From assembly GCF_014207985.1 (NCBI RefSeq), contig NZ_JACHMI010000001.1, positions 3,889,001 to 3,953,000 on the forward strand: a stretch of 64,000 nucleotides of DNA, in the 5' to 3' direction. The stretch is from Nonomuraea rubra. GTDB lineage: Bacteria; Actinomycetota; Actinomycetes; Streptosporangiales; Streptosporangiaceae. The position numbers were made by a program, and so were the translations under genes. Below the pieces are notes generated by a model. It searched no databases, had not been told where the DNA came from, and saw only the letters and a list, made by a program, of their open reading frames with translations. Position 1 is the stretch's first letter. Each line of letters begins with the position of its first letter. Shown here piece after piece: positions 25,706-34,741 of the stretch.

Positions 25706-26626
25706 GTGAGGATGACCGTGTCGACCAGCACGCCAGAAAGCACCCCCGTCACCGGAACCGCGCGCGTCAAGCGCGGCATGGCCGAGATGCTCAAGGGCGG
25801 CGTCATCATGGACGTCGTCACCCCCGAGCAGGCCAAGATCGCTGAGGACGCCGGCGCGGTGGCCGTCATGGCCCTAGAGCGCGTGCCCGCCGACATCCGC
25901 GCGCAGGGCGGCGTGTCCCGGATGAGCGACCCCGACATGATCGACGGCATCATCGCCGCCGTCTCGATCCCCGTCATGGCCAAGGCCCGCATCGGCCACT
26001 TCGTCGAAGCCAGGGTGCTGCAGGCGCTCGGCGTCGACTACGTGGACGAGTCCGAGGTGCTCACCCCGGCCGACTACGCCAACCACATCGACAAGTGGCA
26101 GTTCACCGTGCCCTTCGTCTGTGGCGCCACGAACCTGGGCGAGGCCATGCGCCGCATCACCGAGGGCGCGGCCATGATCCGCTCCAAGGGCGAGGCCGGC
26201 ACCGGCGACGTCTCCAACGCCGTCACCCACATGCGCACGATCCGCGCCGAGATCAAGCGGCTCACCTCGCTGCCCGAGGACGAGCTGTACGTCGCGGCCA
26301 AGGAGCTGCAGGCGCCGTACGAGCTGGTCGCCGAGGTCGCCAAGACCGGCAAGCTGCCGGTCGTGCTGTTCACCGCGGGCGGCATCGCCACCCCGGCGGA
26401 CGCGGCGATGATGATGCAGCTCGGCGCCGAGGGCGTGTTCGTGGGCTCGGGCATCTTCAAGTCGGGCGACCCGGCCAAGCGCGCCGCCGCCATCGTCAAG
26501 GCCACGACCTTCTACGACGACCCCGACGTCATCGCCAAGGTCTCGCGCGGGCTGGGCGAGGCCATGGTCGGCATCAACGTCGACGAGATCCCGCAGCCGC
26601 ACCGCCTGGCCGAGCGCGGCTGGTAA
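25706..26626 (+). CDS. pdxS: Pyridoxal 5'-phosphate synthase, lyase subunit PdxS
   Basis: Forms PLP from ribose 5-phosphate, glyceraldehyde 3-phosphate and ammonia supplied by PdxT, in a 12+12 subunit complex. The 306-residue (alpha/beta)8 barrel has the two catalytic lysines in VMAKARIGH and [11 protein letters not shown], and ends [19 protein letters not shown]. The start may be GTG 25706, ATG 25712 or GTG 25718; the last has GAGG at the best spacing. A strong terminator follows. Its partner pdxT is 4.7 kb away, beyond four inserted genes. Confidence 0.96.
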   Translation: MRMTVSTSTPESTPVTGTARVKRGMAEMLKGGVIMDVVTPEQAKIAEDAGAVAVMALERVPADIRAQGGVSRMSDPDMIDGIIAAVSIPVMAKARIGHFVEARVLQALGVDYVDESEVLTPADYANHIDKWQFTVPFVCGATNLGEAMRRITEGAAMIRSKGEAGTGDVSNAVTHMRTIRAEIKRLTSLPEDELYVAAKELQAPYELVAEVAKTGKLPVVLFTAGGIATPADAAMMMQLGAEGVFVGSGIFKSGDPAKRAAAIVKATTFYDDPDVIAKVSRGLGEAMVGINVDEIPQPHRLAERGW

Positions 26627-26736
26627 TCCGGCGCGTCGTTGCAGGTCACCGCGTTGGGCGCGTGAGACGATCACGTCTGGCAGGCCGATGACGGCCTGAC
26701 GGGGGCGCCACAATGTGACGGTGGAAATTGCCAAAT

Positions 26737-26768
26737 AAGGCGACATCCGCGAAGGATGTCGCCTTTTT
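26737..26768 (+). terminator. Intrinsic terminator after pdxS
   Basis: A perfect 12-base-pair stem AAGGCGACATCC with loop GCGAA is followed by five T residues, the most classical intrinsic terminator in the window. It lies about 110 bases past the pdxS stop. Confidence 0.92.
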
Positions 26769-26855
26769 GGTGTTGTGTGGCGTTCACCGCGTAGTCATGA
26801 TCCTCAGTAAAGCTACGGGTCAACCCTCATCCCTTGATCGTCCCGGGAGCCACAC

Positions 26856-28538
26856 GTGTCCAAGCTGAACCGCAGACACTTCCTCGTCACCGGGTTAGCC
26901 GCGGGTGCCGCCGCGGCCATCCCCGCGGGTGCCGCGCACGCCGACCCCGACCCGGCGGCCGAGAGCGCGCAGAGCCTCGCCTCGCGCGGCCTGACCACCG
27001 ACCCGTTCACGCTCGGCGTCGCCTGCGGCGACCCCGACAGCGAGGGCTTCGTGATCTGGACCAGGCTCGCCCAGCAGCCGATGGCCGAGGACGGGCTCGG
27101 CGGCATGCCGCAGCGGCCCTTCCCCGTGCAGTGGCAGATCTACGCCGACGAGCGCGCCCGCCGCGTCGTGCGCACCGGCGTCTCCGTCGCCGCCCCCGAG
27201 TGGGGCCACAGCGTCCACGTCGAGGTGCGGGGGCTGAGCTCCGACCGCGAGTACTGGTACCGCTTCCGCGTCGGCCCGTACGTCTCGCAGCTCGGCCGCG
27301 CCCGCACCGCCCCGCACCCCCTGTCGTACGGCGGCGGCCTGGCCATGGCCTTCGTCTCCTGCGCCCAGTACGAGCACGGCTACTTCACCTCGTACCGCCG
27401 CCTGGCCGAGGAGAACCCCGACCTGATCCTGCACCTCGGCGACTACCAGTACGAGTACACCAGGAACACCTACACCATCCCCGGCGGCAACGTCCGCCAC
27501 CACGAGGGGCCCGAGACCGAGACCCTGGCGAACTACCGCCAGCGGCACGCCCAGTACAAGGCCGACCCCGACCTCCAGGCGGCCCACGCCGCCGCGCCGT
27601 GGCTGGTCGTCTGGGACGACCACGAGCTGGACAACAACTGGGCCGACGAGGTCCCCGAGCGCCCCGAGATCCCCCAGCCGAACTTCCTGACCAGGCGCGA
27701 GGCCGCCTTCCGCGCCTACTACGAGAACATGCCGCTGCGCCGCAGCTCCATCCCGCGCGGCATCGACATGCAGCTCTACCGCCGCATCCGGTGGGGCCGG
27801 ATGGCCACCTTCCACATGCTCGACACCCGCCAGTACCGCGACGACCAGGGCTGCGGCGACGGCTACCGCGACTGCCCCGCCTCCGTCGACCCGGCCCGCT
27901 CGATCACCGGCGCCGCGCAGGAGGAATGGCTGCTGCACGGCTTCCGCCACTCGCGCGCGCAGTGGGACGTCCTCGGCCAGCAGGTCTTCTTCGCCCAGCG
28001 CGACAACAACGCCGGCCCGGTCAAGGTCACCTCCCAGGACGCCTGGGACGGCTACGCCGCCTCCCGCCGGCGGATCACCCAGGGCTGGATCGACGCGAAG
28101 GTGCGCAACCCCGTCGTCCTGACCGGCGACGTGCACGCCCACTGGGCCAGCGACCTCAAGCTCGACTACGACGACCCGACCGGGCCCACCGTGGGCTCCG
28201 AGCTGGTGGCCACGTCGATCTCGACCGGCGGGAACGGGGCCGACTCCGACCCGGCGCAGCACCCGTTCCTGGCCATCAACCCGCACCTGAAGTTCTACAA
28301 CAACCAGCGCGGATACGTGCTGACGAAGATCGAGCGCGAGCAGATGACGGCCGACTTCAAGGTCGTGCCGCAGGTGCAGACGCCGGGGTCCGAGGTGTAC
28401 ACCCGGGCCACGTACGTCATCGAGGACCGGGTGCCCGGGGTGCAGCAGACGTACCTGCGGCCGCTGGACCCGACGCTCCGCAGCCGGGCGGCGATGACGG
28501 TGGAGGAGACGGTGCGCCTGGAGACCGAGCGCCCGTAA
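26856..28538 (+). CDS. Tat-exported alkaline phosphatase D (PhoD-like) family protein
   Basis: A 560-residue secreted phosphomonoesterase/phosphodiesterase. The N-terminus NRRHFLVTGLAAGAAAA is a twin-arginine signal, as expected for a PhoD enzyme that loads metals in the cytoplasm. A PhoD N-terminal domain (FTLGVACGDPDSEGFVIWTRL) precedes the metallophosphatase core, with metal ligands in FVSCAQY, LHLGDYQYEY, WDDHELDNNW and LTGDVHAHW. GGGAG precedes the GTG start. It is one of four genes inserted between pdxS and pdxT and has its own terminators. Confidence 0.93.
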   Translation: MSKLNRRHFLVTGLAAGAAAAIPAGAAHADPDPAAESAQSLASRGLTTDPFTLGVACGDPDSEGFVIWTRLAQQPMAEDGLGGMPQRPFPVQWQIYADERARRVVRTGVSVAAPEWGHSVHVEVRGLSSDREYWYRFRVGPYVSQLGRARTAPHPLSYGGGLAMAFVSCAQYEHGYFTSYRRLAEENPDLILHLGDYQYEYTRNTYTIPGGNVRHHEGPETETLANYRQRHAQYKADPDLQAAHAAAPWLVVWDDHELDNNWADEVPERPEIPQPNFLTRREAAFRAYYENMPLRRSSIPRGIDMQLYRRIRWGRMATFHMLDTRQYRDDQGCGDGYRDCPASVDPARSITGAAQEEWLLHGFRHSRAQWDVLGQQVFFAQRDNNAGPVKVTSQDAWDGYAASRRRITQGWIDAKVRNPVVLTGDVHAHWASDLKLDYDDPTGPTVGSELVATSISTGGNGADSDPAQHPFLAINPHLKFYNNQRGYVLTKIEREQMTADFKVVPQVQTPGSEVYTRATYVIEDRVPGVQQTYLRPLDPTLRSRAAMTVEETVRLETERP

Positions 28539-28547
28539 CCCTGGACC

Positions 28548-28618
28548 AGCGTGGGCACGCCGACCTCCTGGGCGTGCCCACGCTTCCCCCTTCGGCCCCG
28601 GGTTCCCCGGGGCCTTTT
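28548..28618 (+). terminator. Tandem terminators after the PhoD-like gene
   Basis: The first hairpin has a 14-base-pair perfect stem (AGCGTGGGCACGCC, 28548-28561 with 28571-28584) and a 9-base loop. The second has a 9-base-pair stem (GGCCCCGGG, 28594-28602 with 28606-28614) followed by TTTT. Confidence 0.85.
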
Positions 28619-28631
28619 CCCGGCCGGAATA

Positions 28632-28658
28632 TTAGCCAGGCTAAGTTAGTTGTGCTAA
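28632..28658. promoter_or_regulatory. Twin 13-base palindromic operators directly before marR
   Basis: TTAGCC-A-GGCTAA (28632-28644) and TTAG-N5-CTAA (28646-28658) are two 13-base inverted repeats one base apart, with the second ending 2 bases before the MarR start codon. Both fit TTAGNNNNNCTAA. This is the layout of an autoregulated MarR operator, and the region is AT-richer than its surroundings. Binding would cover the promoter or start of the marR-MFS unit. Confidence 0.7.
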
Positions 28659-28660
28659 CC

Positions 28661-29083
28661 ATGAGGGACGATCCCACCCGCCTGGCCGAGCAGGTCTCGA
28701 CGGTGCTGCGGCACCTGGTCCTCCTGCTCAGGCGCACCGTCGCCGGCCAACCCGTCACCAGCCAGCAGTACGGCGTCCTCGGCTCGCTCGAGGCCGGCCC
28801 CCGCCGGATGACCGAGCTGGCCGAGGAGCACGCCGTGCAGCTCCCCACCATGACCGTCCAGATCAACCGCCTGGAGGACGCCGGCCTGGTGGCCCGCGGC
28901 TCCGACCCCGCCGACGCCCGCGTCAGGACGGTCGAGCTCACGGGCGAGGGCCGGGACCGGCTGAGGGCCGTACGCAGGGCCAGGGTCGCCCACCTCACCC
29001 GCGAGCTGGAGGCGCTCACCGAGGACGAGCGCGCCACCCTCGCGGCCGCCCTGCCCGTGCTGGCCAAGCTCGGCCGCTCGTGA
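28661..29083 (+). CDS. MarR-family transcriptional regulator
   Basis: A 140-residue winged-helix repressor. SQQYGVLGSLEAGPRRMTELAE, LPTMTVQINRLEDAGLVARG (recognition helix) and DPADARVRTVELTGEG (wing) are typical. MarR proteins release DNA on binding small phenolic or toxic ligands. The ATG at 28661 follows twin operators directly and has no ribosome-binding purines, so translation may be leaderless. An efflux-type MFS gene follows 33 bases later and is the likely target. Confidence 0.9.
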   Translation: MRDDPTRLAEQVSTVLRHLVLLLRRTVAGQPVTSQQYGVLGSLEAGPRRMTELAEEHAVQLPTMTVQINRLEDAGLVARGSDPADARVRTVELTGEGRDRLRAVRRARVAHLTRELEALTEDERATLAAALPVLAKLGRS

Positions 29084-29116
29084 GAACTCGTACGTACTCG
29101 TAAGTAGAGGAGCAAC

Positions 29117-30328
29117 ATGCAAACCGGCGGCGGAATCCTCCGCCAGCCCATGTCCGTCTGGGCCACCGCGTTCGCCGCGGTCGTGGCCTTCATGGGCATC
29201 GGGCTGGTGGACCCCATCCTCCCTTCCATCGCCCAGGGCCTGAAGGCCACCCCCAGCCAGGTCTCCCTGCTGTTCACCAGCTACTTCCTGGTCACCGCCG
29301 TGGCCATGCTGATCACCGGCTGGGTCTCCAGCCGCATCGGCGGCAAGCGCACGCTGCTGGCCGGGCTGGTGCTGGTCGTCGGGTTCGCCGCGCTGGCCGG
29401 CACCTCCACCAGCGTCGCCGAGCTCGTCGGCTTCCGCGCCGGCTGGGGGCTGGGCAACGCCCTGTTCGTGGCCACCGCGCTGGCCGTCATCGTCGGCGCC
29501 GCCAGTGGCGGCGCGGAATCGGCCATCATCCTGTACGAGGCCGCGCTCGGCCTGGGCATCTCCCTGGGCCCGCTCGCCGGCGCGCTGCTCGGCGACTGGA
29601 ACTGGCGGGCCCCGTTCTTCGGCACCGCCACGCTCATGGCGGTCGGCTTCGTGCTGATCGCCACGATGCTCAGGGCCACGCCAAGGCCCGCCCAGAAGAC
29701 CCGGCTGAGCGCCCCCATCAGGGCGCTGGCGCACGGCGGCCTGGCCACGACCGCGTTCACCGCGCTGTTCTACAACTTCGCGTTCTTCACGGTGCTGGCG
29801 TTCACGCCGTTCGTGCTCGGCATGTCCGCCTACGGCATCGGCGCCGTCTTCTTCGGCTGGGGCGTCTGCGTGGCGCTGGCGTCGGTCTTCGCCGCGCCGC
29901 CGCTGCAGCGCAGGATCGGCTCGGTGAACGTGCTGCACCTGGCGCTGGCCCTGCTGGCCGTCTTCCAGATCGGCATCGCGCTGTCGGGGCACGCGGGCGT
30001 CATCGTGTTCACCATCCTGTCCGGCATCCCCATCGGCCTCAACAACACCGTGTTCACCGAGTCGGCCATGGAGGTCTCCGACGCTCCCCGGCCGGTTGCG
30101 TCGGCGGGCTACAACTTCGTGCGCTGGATGGGCGGCGCGCTGGCCCCGTTCATCGCGACGAAGCTGGGGGAGGAGGCCGGGGTGGCGGTGCCGTACGTGC
30201 TGGGGGCGCTCTGCTGCGTCGCCGGGATGGCCGTCCTCTACACCCGGCGGCACCACCTGCGTGCCCTGTCCCGCGTGGACGCCGGCCACACGGCGCACGA
30301 CGCCGCTGAGGCCGCACCCGCTATGTGA
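29117..30328 (+). CDS. MFS transporter, drug-efflux type
   Basis: A 403-residue major facilitator with about 12 transmembrane helices. MGIGLVDPILPSIAQGL and GWVSSRIGGKRTLLAGL (the loop between helices 2 and 3) are typical of drug:proton antiporters. GAGGAG precedes the ATG. It follows a MarR gene, so export of a toxic compound sensed by that regulator is the simplest reading. The GTG of the next gene overlaps its stop, so those two are coupled. Confidence 0.88.
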   Translation: MQTGGGILRQPMSVWATAFAAVVAFMGIGLVDPILPSIAQGLKATPSQVSLLFTSYFLVTAVAMLITGWVSSRIGGKRTLLAGLVLVVGFAALAGTSTSVAELVGFRAGWGLGNALFVATALAVIVGAASGGAESAIILYEAALGLGISLGPLAGALLGDWNWRAPFFGTATLMAVGFVLIATMLRATPRPAQKTRLSAPIRALAHGGLATTAFTALFYNFAFFTVLAFTPFVLGMSAYGIGAVFFGWGVCVALASVFAAPPLQRRIGSVNVLHLALALLAVFQIGIALSGHAGVIVFTILSGIPIGLNNTVFTESAMEVSDAPRPVASAGYNFVRWMGGALAPFIATKLGEEAGVAVPYVLGALCCVAGMAVLYTRRHHLRALSRVDAGHTAHDAAEAAPAM

Positions 30329-31230
30329 TTACATGTCTCACCATGGTGGGACATGTCCTGCTGCTCCTGGCGAGCATGCTTCCCGTGCCGCAGGCGGCCC
30401 CGTCCGGGATGAGCCCGTCCGCGACGACTCTGTCCGCGACGACTCTGTCCGCGATGACGTGGAACGTCTGCACGGGGACCAATTCCAACTGCCGCCTCTA
30501 CCGTGCGGGCGCCGTCGAGCTGGCCGGGCACATCGGCGAGCAGGCGCTCGCCCGCCGCGCCGAAGTGATCTTCCTTCAGGAGTTCTGCACGGGCGCGACG
30601 GGCACGCTGGAGCTCTGGCTCGAACGGCGCACCGGCAAGCGCTGGACGATCGGCTCCTGGGGGCTGACCGGCCAGGACGGCGCGCCGTACGCGTGCCATC
30701 CCGACCTGCTCGGCCGCCCGCGCGGCGCGCAGAGCATCGCGGTGGCGGTGGCGGGCGACGCGGTCGCGTTCGAGATCCACCCGCTGCCCGCCCCGCCCTG
30801 GTACGTCAGGCGGGCCGCCATCTGCGCGGACCTGCCCGCCAGGAAGATCCGCGCCTGCGGCACCCACCTGTCCTCCGGCTCCGCCTACGACGACCGCCAG
30901 CCCGGCGCCCCGTACCGCACCAAGCAGCTCGAACGCCTGCTGGAGATCTCCGCCAAGCCCGGATACCGCAGCCTCGTCGGCGGCGACCTGAACGTCTCAC
31001 CGCCCGACAGCGGCTACGGCAGCGCCGCCGGGCGCCGGGCCGTCGCCCCCTTCTACCGTGCCTACCAGGAGTGCGACCAGCGGGACGGGCGGCGTACCGG
31101 ACGCTGGACCAGGGAGGGCAAGAAGCTCGACTACCTCTTCGCCCCCAAGGGCAGCGTGCGGCGCTGCCACGTCGAGCGCGGCGTCACCCTGTCGGACCAC
31201 AAGCCCGCACACATCGAGGTGACCCTCTAG
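30325..31230 (+). CDS. Endonuclease/exonuclease/phosphatase-family protein, probably secreted
   Basis: A 301-residue protein of the DNase I-like EEP fold. [15 protein letters not shown] (metal Glu), VGGDLNVSP (catalytic Asp/Asn) and [11 protein letters not shown] (general-base His) are all present, so it should be an active metal-dependent phosphodiesterase or phosphatase. A hydrophobic leader [19 protein letters not shown] suggests export. An ATG at 30343 is an alternative start that shortens the pre-leader. A 15-base direct repeat near 30420-30455 encodes the doubled TTLSA. It overlaps the MFS stop by GTGA. The substrate is unknown. Confidence 0.85.
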   Translation: MITCLTMVGHVLLLLASMLPVPQAAPSGMSPSATTLSATTLSAMTWNVCTGTNSNCRLYRAGAVELAGHIGEQALARRAEVIFLQEFCTGATGTLELWLERRTGKRWTIGSWGLTGQDGAPYACHPDLLGRPRGAQSIAVAVAGDAVAFEIHPLPAPPWYVRRAAICADLPARKIRACGTHLSSGSAYDDRQPGAPYRTKQLERLLEISAKPGYRSLVGGDLNVSPPDSGYGSAAGRRAVAPFYRAYQECDQRDGRRTGRWTREGKKLDYLFAPKGSVRRCHVERGVTLSDHKPAHIEVTL

Positions 31231-31333
31231 GGGCGGGCCGCGTACGCTGCACGCGTTCCCCCCGATAGGAAGATGTCCGGCCATCCTGGTGTTGAATGTT
31301 CGGAACCCGTACACCCGGACGAAAGGATCGACT

Positions 31334-31912
31334 GTGCCCACGATCGGTGTGCTCGCCCTTCAAGGAGACGTGCGCGAGCATGTGCGCATGCTCCAGGAGG
31401 CAGGCGCCACGGCCGCCGCCGTGCGCCGTCCCGCCGAGCTGGACGCGGTCGACGCCCTGGTCATCCCAGGAGGCGAGTCGACCACCATGTGGAAGCTCGC
31501 CGAGACCTTCGACATGCTGCAGCCGCTGCGCATGCGCGTCAAGGAGGGCATGCCCGCCTACGGCTCCTGCGCCGGCATGATCATGCTGGCCGACCGGATC
31601 GAGGACGGCATCGCCGGGCAGCAGACCATCGGCGGCATCGACATGGTGGTCAGGCGCAACGCCTTCGGCCGCCAGGTCCACTCCTTCGAGTCCGACCTCG
31701 ACTTCGCCGGGACGCCGGTGCACGCCGTGTTCATCAGGGCCCCCTGGGTCGAATCCATCGGCGCGGACGTCGAAGTGCTGGGCAGGTGCGAGCCTGGGGA
31801 TAGGATCGTCGCGGTCCGTCAAGGGCCGTTGCTCGCTACGTCGTTCCATCCCGAGCTCACCGGGGACGTACGCGTGCACCGTTACTTCGTAGACATGGTG
31901 AGGGAGCTCTAG
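31334..31912 (+). CDS. pdxT: Pyridoxal 5'-phosphate synthase, glutaminase subunit PdxT
   Basis: Releases ammonia from glutamine and channels it to PdxS. A 192-residue class I glutamine amidotransferase: [12 protein letters not shown] at the N-terminus, IPGGEST as oxyanion strand, nucleophile Cys in YGSCAGMI, and the His-Glu pair in SFHPELTGD. The GTG at 31334 has AAAGGA six bases upstream; an upstream in-frame ATG would add 15 unrelated residues. The next gene, yebC, follows after 3 bases. Confidence 0.95.
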   Translation: MPTIGVLALQGDVREHVRMLQEAGATAAAVRRPAELDAVDALVIPGGESTTMWKLAETFDMLQPLRMRVKEGMPAYGSCAGMIMLADRIEDGIAGQQTIGGIDMVVRRNAFGRQVHSFESDLDFAGTPVHAVFIRAPWVESIGADVEVLGRCEPGDRIVAVRQGPLLATSFHPELTGDVRVHRYFVDMVREL

Positions 31913-31915
31913 GTA

Positions 31916-32668
31916 ATGTCCGGCCACTCCAAATGGGCGACGACGAAGCACAAGAAGGCCGCGCTCGACGCCAAGCGCGGCAAGCTGTTCGCCAAGCTCA
32001 TCAAGAACATCGAAGTGGCGGCACGGACCGGTGGCCCTGACCCGGACGCCAACCCCACCCTCTTCGACGCCATCTTCAAGGCGAAGAAGAACTCCGTGCC
32101 CAACGACAACATCGAGCGGGCGCGCAAGCGGGGCGGCGGCCTGGAGGCGGGCGGCGCCGACTGGCAGACGATCATGTACGAGGGCTACGCGCCCGGCGGC
32201 GTCGCGGTGCTCATCGAGTGCCTCACCGACAACCGCAACCGCGCCGCCTCCGAGGTGCGCGTCGCGCTCACCCGCAACGGCGGCTCGCTGGCCGACCCCG
32301 GGTCCGTGTCGTACATGTTCAACCGCAAGGGCGTCGTGATCGTGCCCAAGGCCGACGGGCTCGACGAGGACACCGTGCTGATGGCCGTGCTCGACGCGGG
32401 CGCCGAGGAGGTCAACGACCTGGGCGACACCTTCGAGGTCGTCTCCGAGGCCGGCGACCTGGTGCCGGTCCGCAAGGCGCTGCAGGATTCCGGCATCGAC
32501 TACGACTCGGCCGAGTCGAGCTTCCTGCCGACGATGAGCGTGCCGCTCGACGAGGAGGGCGCCAAGAAGGTGTTCCGCCTCATCGACGCGCTGGAGGACA
32601 GCGACGACGTGCAGAACGTCTTCGCCAACTTCGACGTCTCGGACGAGGTGCTGGCGGCGCTCGACTAG
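31916..32668 (+). CDS. YebC/PmpR-family protein (TACO1-like)
   Basis: A 250-residue protein starting [23 protein letters not shown], the universal YebC signature. [19 protein letters not shown] and [20 protein letters not shown] are also family blocks. The family was described as transcription regulators and more recently linked to ribosome function at difficult sequences such as proline runs. It is coupled behind pdxT and, as in M. tuberculosis, lies upstream of ruvC. A hairpin terminator follows. Confidence 0.94.
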   Translation: MSGHSKWATTKHKKAALDAKRGKLFAKLIKNIEVAARTGGPDPDANPTLFDAIFKAKKNSVPNDNIERARKRGGGLEAGGADWQTIMYEGYAPGGVAVLIECLTDNRNRAASEVRVALTRNGGSLADPGSVSYMFNRKGVVIVPKADGLDEDTVLMAVLDAGAEEVNDLGDTFEVVSEAGDLVPVRKALQDSGIDYDSAESSFLPTMSVPLDEEGAKKVFRLIDALEDSDDVQNVFANFDVSDEVLAALD

Positions 32669-32692
32669 GGGGGCGTACGGACGCGATCGCGA

Positions 32693-32715
32693 GGGCCCGG
32701 CTTTCCGCCGGGCCC
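32693..32715 (+). terminator. Hairpin terminator after yebC
   Basis: A 9-base-pair stem GGGCCCGGC with loop TTTCC lies 25 bases past the stop codon and is followed by CTCCGTTT. Confidence 0.7.
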
Positions 32716-32764
32716 CTCCGTTTGCCGTCCCCGATGCCTGTACCGGGCTTCGGGGTGCCCGCAT

Positions 32765-32820
32765 CGGCTTGCCCGTGCCGGTTTGCCTGTGCCGGTTTGC
32801 CTGTGCCGGTTTGCCCGAGT
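32765..32820. repeat. Four tandem copies of a 14-base repeat
   Basis: Copies at 32765, 32779, 32793 and 32807 follow the pattern CGGTTTGCCTGTGC; the middle two are identical. A 14-base period cannot keep a frame and the segment lies between yebC and the permease gene, so it is a non-coding minisatellite. Confidence 0.85.
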
Positions 32821-32898
32821 CAGCCTTCGCGGGTGGCCGCATCGGGGGCGCGTCCGCGCAACGCGTTTCTTCGCGTGCGCGAGGGGCCCGCGGCAGCG

Positions 32899-32904
32899 TA
32901 GGGT
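32899..32904 (+). promoter_or_regulatory. -10 box of a probable leaderless permease transcript
   Basis: TAGGGT lies exactly 8 bases before the GTG at 32913. The same TAGGGT-N8-GTG arrangement occurs before the next gene. No clear -35 box. Confidence 0.45.
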
Positions 32905-32912
32905 CTGGCGAC

Positions 32913-34730
32913 GTGACTTCCCCCACCCCTCCCCAGGCCTACGTCTCACCGGCCCTCGGCTGGCTGCTCGCCGTGCCTGCGCTGCTCGGCGCCCTCATCA
33001 CCCTGGTGCTGCCGACCGCCCAGACGATCTGGCTCAGCTTCCAGAGCGGCGGCGTCCTGCGGGAGAGCTCCTACGTGGGGACGGCCAACTACGGCGAGCT
33101 GCTGGGCGGCGCCGACTTCTGGCGGGCACTGGGGTTCACGTCCTCGCTGACCGTGATCCCGCTGCTGGTGGCCGTGGTGGTGGGGCCGCTGCTGGCGCTG
33201 GCGCTCGACCGGGCGGGCACCTGGACCCGGCGGGCCGGGCGGATCGTGTTCTCGCTGGCCGTCGTCGCCTTCTCGCCGGTGGCGGTCGCGGGCGCCTGGC
33301 TGCGGGGGGCGATGCCGCACGCGTCCGGCCTGGTGACGCTGGCGGAGGGGCTGCGCGAGCCCGCGACGGCGCCGGGAACGTTCCGGCTGATCGTCGCGGC
33401 CGCCACGTTCGGCGTCGTGTGCGCGCTGGCCGTGATCGCGTTCCTGCCCGCGCTGCGCGGCGGCACCCCCGGCCCCGCGACGCTCGTCGTGGCGGTGCTC
33501 GTCGCGCTCGCCGTGGTCGCCGTGGGGCTGCAGACGTTCTCGCTCGGGCTGGTGCTCACGAGAGGCGGCCCTCAGCGGGCCACAGAGACGCTCGCGGGGC
33601 TGCAGTACGACTACGCCTTCCGGCTGGCCGAGTTCGGGCCTGGGGCGTCCGTGGCGGCCCTCACGGGGGTGATCCTCGGCGTGCTGGGGATCGTCGCCAC
33701 GGTCGTCGCGGTGGCGGCCCGGCTCCGTATCACGCTCACCCCGCGCACCACGTCCCAGCACGAAACCGCCACCCCGCACCCGACCACCGCTTCGTACGGG
33801 CCCGGCACCGACCCGTCGAGGGCGGCCACCCCAGCCCCGTACGGGCCCGGCACCGACCCGTCGGGGGCAGGCAGCCCAGCCCCGTACGGGCCCGGGGTCC
33901 CGCACCCCTACGGGCCCGGCGCTCAGCTTCCGGACAAGACGGGCGTCCCGGTCCCGCCCTCGACCCCGACACCGTCCTCGGCCCCGGCTGTCGGGATGAC
34001 CGTGGTCGGGGTCGTCGCGCTCGTGCTCGTCGCCGGGGTCGCGTTCGTCCTCACCTGGCCCTGGATGGACGGCGTGCTGGCCTCGCCCGCCACCCCGGCC
34101 GGAACCCTCGCCGCCCAGGTCAACACCTGGATCCCCGCCGTCGTGGGAGCCGTCGTCTCGGTCGGCGTCGCGTACCTGGCCGCGCTCGGCATCGGCGGCC
34201 TGCGCCCGCTCGGCCGGGCCAGCGAGTGGCTGCTGCTGCTCTTCGCCCCCTGGCTGTTCGCCGGCCCGGGCCCGCTCGCCGTCGCCAACTGGCAGAACGT
34301 CCACAACCTCGGCCTCATCGACACCTTCCCGGCGCTCATCCCGCCCCTCCTGGTCAGCGTCCCCGCGCTGCTGGTGCTCACGCTCCTGTGCAGGGGCCTG
34401 GCCGAACGGGCCGGCGGCGACTTCTTCGGCGGCGTGCTGCTGCCGTCGCTCCCCATGGCGGGCATCCTCGCCGGCGCCGTAGCCCTGGTGAACGCCCACG
34501 ACCTGCTCTGGCCGATGCTGGTCGTCCAGAAGCCGGCCCTGTTCACCACACCGGTCGCACAGGTGAACCAGCTCGCCTCCTACACCGCGACGGCTCCCGA
34601 CGTGGGCGCCGCCACGCCGCTGGCCGTGGTCGCCGTCGCGCTGGCCGCCCTCGTGGCCGCCCAGCTGCTCTACCTCGACCGGCTCGCCATCCGGACAAAC
34701 GGCTCGCACGTTCGCACACCGCCTGCGTAG
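32913..34730 (+). CDS. Single-chain MalF-MalG-like ABC transporter permease fusion
   Basis: A 605-residue membrane protein made of two sugar-permease-like halves. Residues 1-275 resemble MalF: AYVSPALGWLLAVPALLGAL, YVGTANYGELLGG, FWRALGFTSSLTVIPLLVAV and TRGGPQRATETL. A Pro/Gly-rich linker with four YGPG units (about 288-335) follows. Residues 350-595 resemble MalG: NVHNLGLIDTFPALIPPL and AHDLLWPMLVVQKPALFTTP. The EAA loops that dock the ATPase are degraded or shortened in both halves, and no binding protein or ATPase lies nearby. Function is uncertain; it may be a relic transporter or have a new role. Confidence 0.7.
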   Translation: MTSPTPPQAYVSPALGWLLAVPALLGALITLVLPTAQTIWLSFQSGGVLRESSYVGTANYGELLGGADFWRALGFTSSLTVIPLLVAVVVGPLLALALDRAGTWTRRAGRIVFSLAVVAFSPVAVAGAWLRGAMPHASGLVTLAEGLREPATAPGTFRLIVAAATFGVVCALAVIAFLPALRGGTPGPATLVVAVLVALAVVAVGLQTFSLGLVLTRGGPQRATETLAGLQYDYAFRLAEFGPGASVAALTGVILGVLGIVATVVAVAARLRITLTPRTTSQHETATPHPTTASYGPGTDPSRAATPAPYGPGTDPSGAGSPAPYGPGVPHPYGPGAQLPDKTGVPVPPSTPTPSSAPAVGMTVVGVVALVLVAGVAFVLTWPWMDGVLASPATPAGTLAAQVNTWIPAVVGAVVSVGVAYLAALGIGGLRPLGRASEWLLLLFAPWLFAGPGPLAVANWQNVHNLGLIDTFPALIPPLLVSVPALLVLTLLCRGLAERAGGDFFGGVLLPSLPMAGILAGAVALVNAHDLLWPMLVVQKPALFTTPVAQVNQLASYTATAPDVGAATPLAVVAVALAALVAAQLLYLDRLAIRTNGSHVRTPPA

Positions 34731-34733
34731 GGT
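34728..34733 (+). promoter_or_regulatory. -10 box of a probable leaderless acetyltransferase transcript
   Basis: TAGGGT overlaps the permease stop codon and lies 8 bases before the acetyltransferase GTG, the same geometry as the preceding gene. Confidence 0.45.
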
Positions 34734-34741
34734 GGCCGCTT

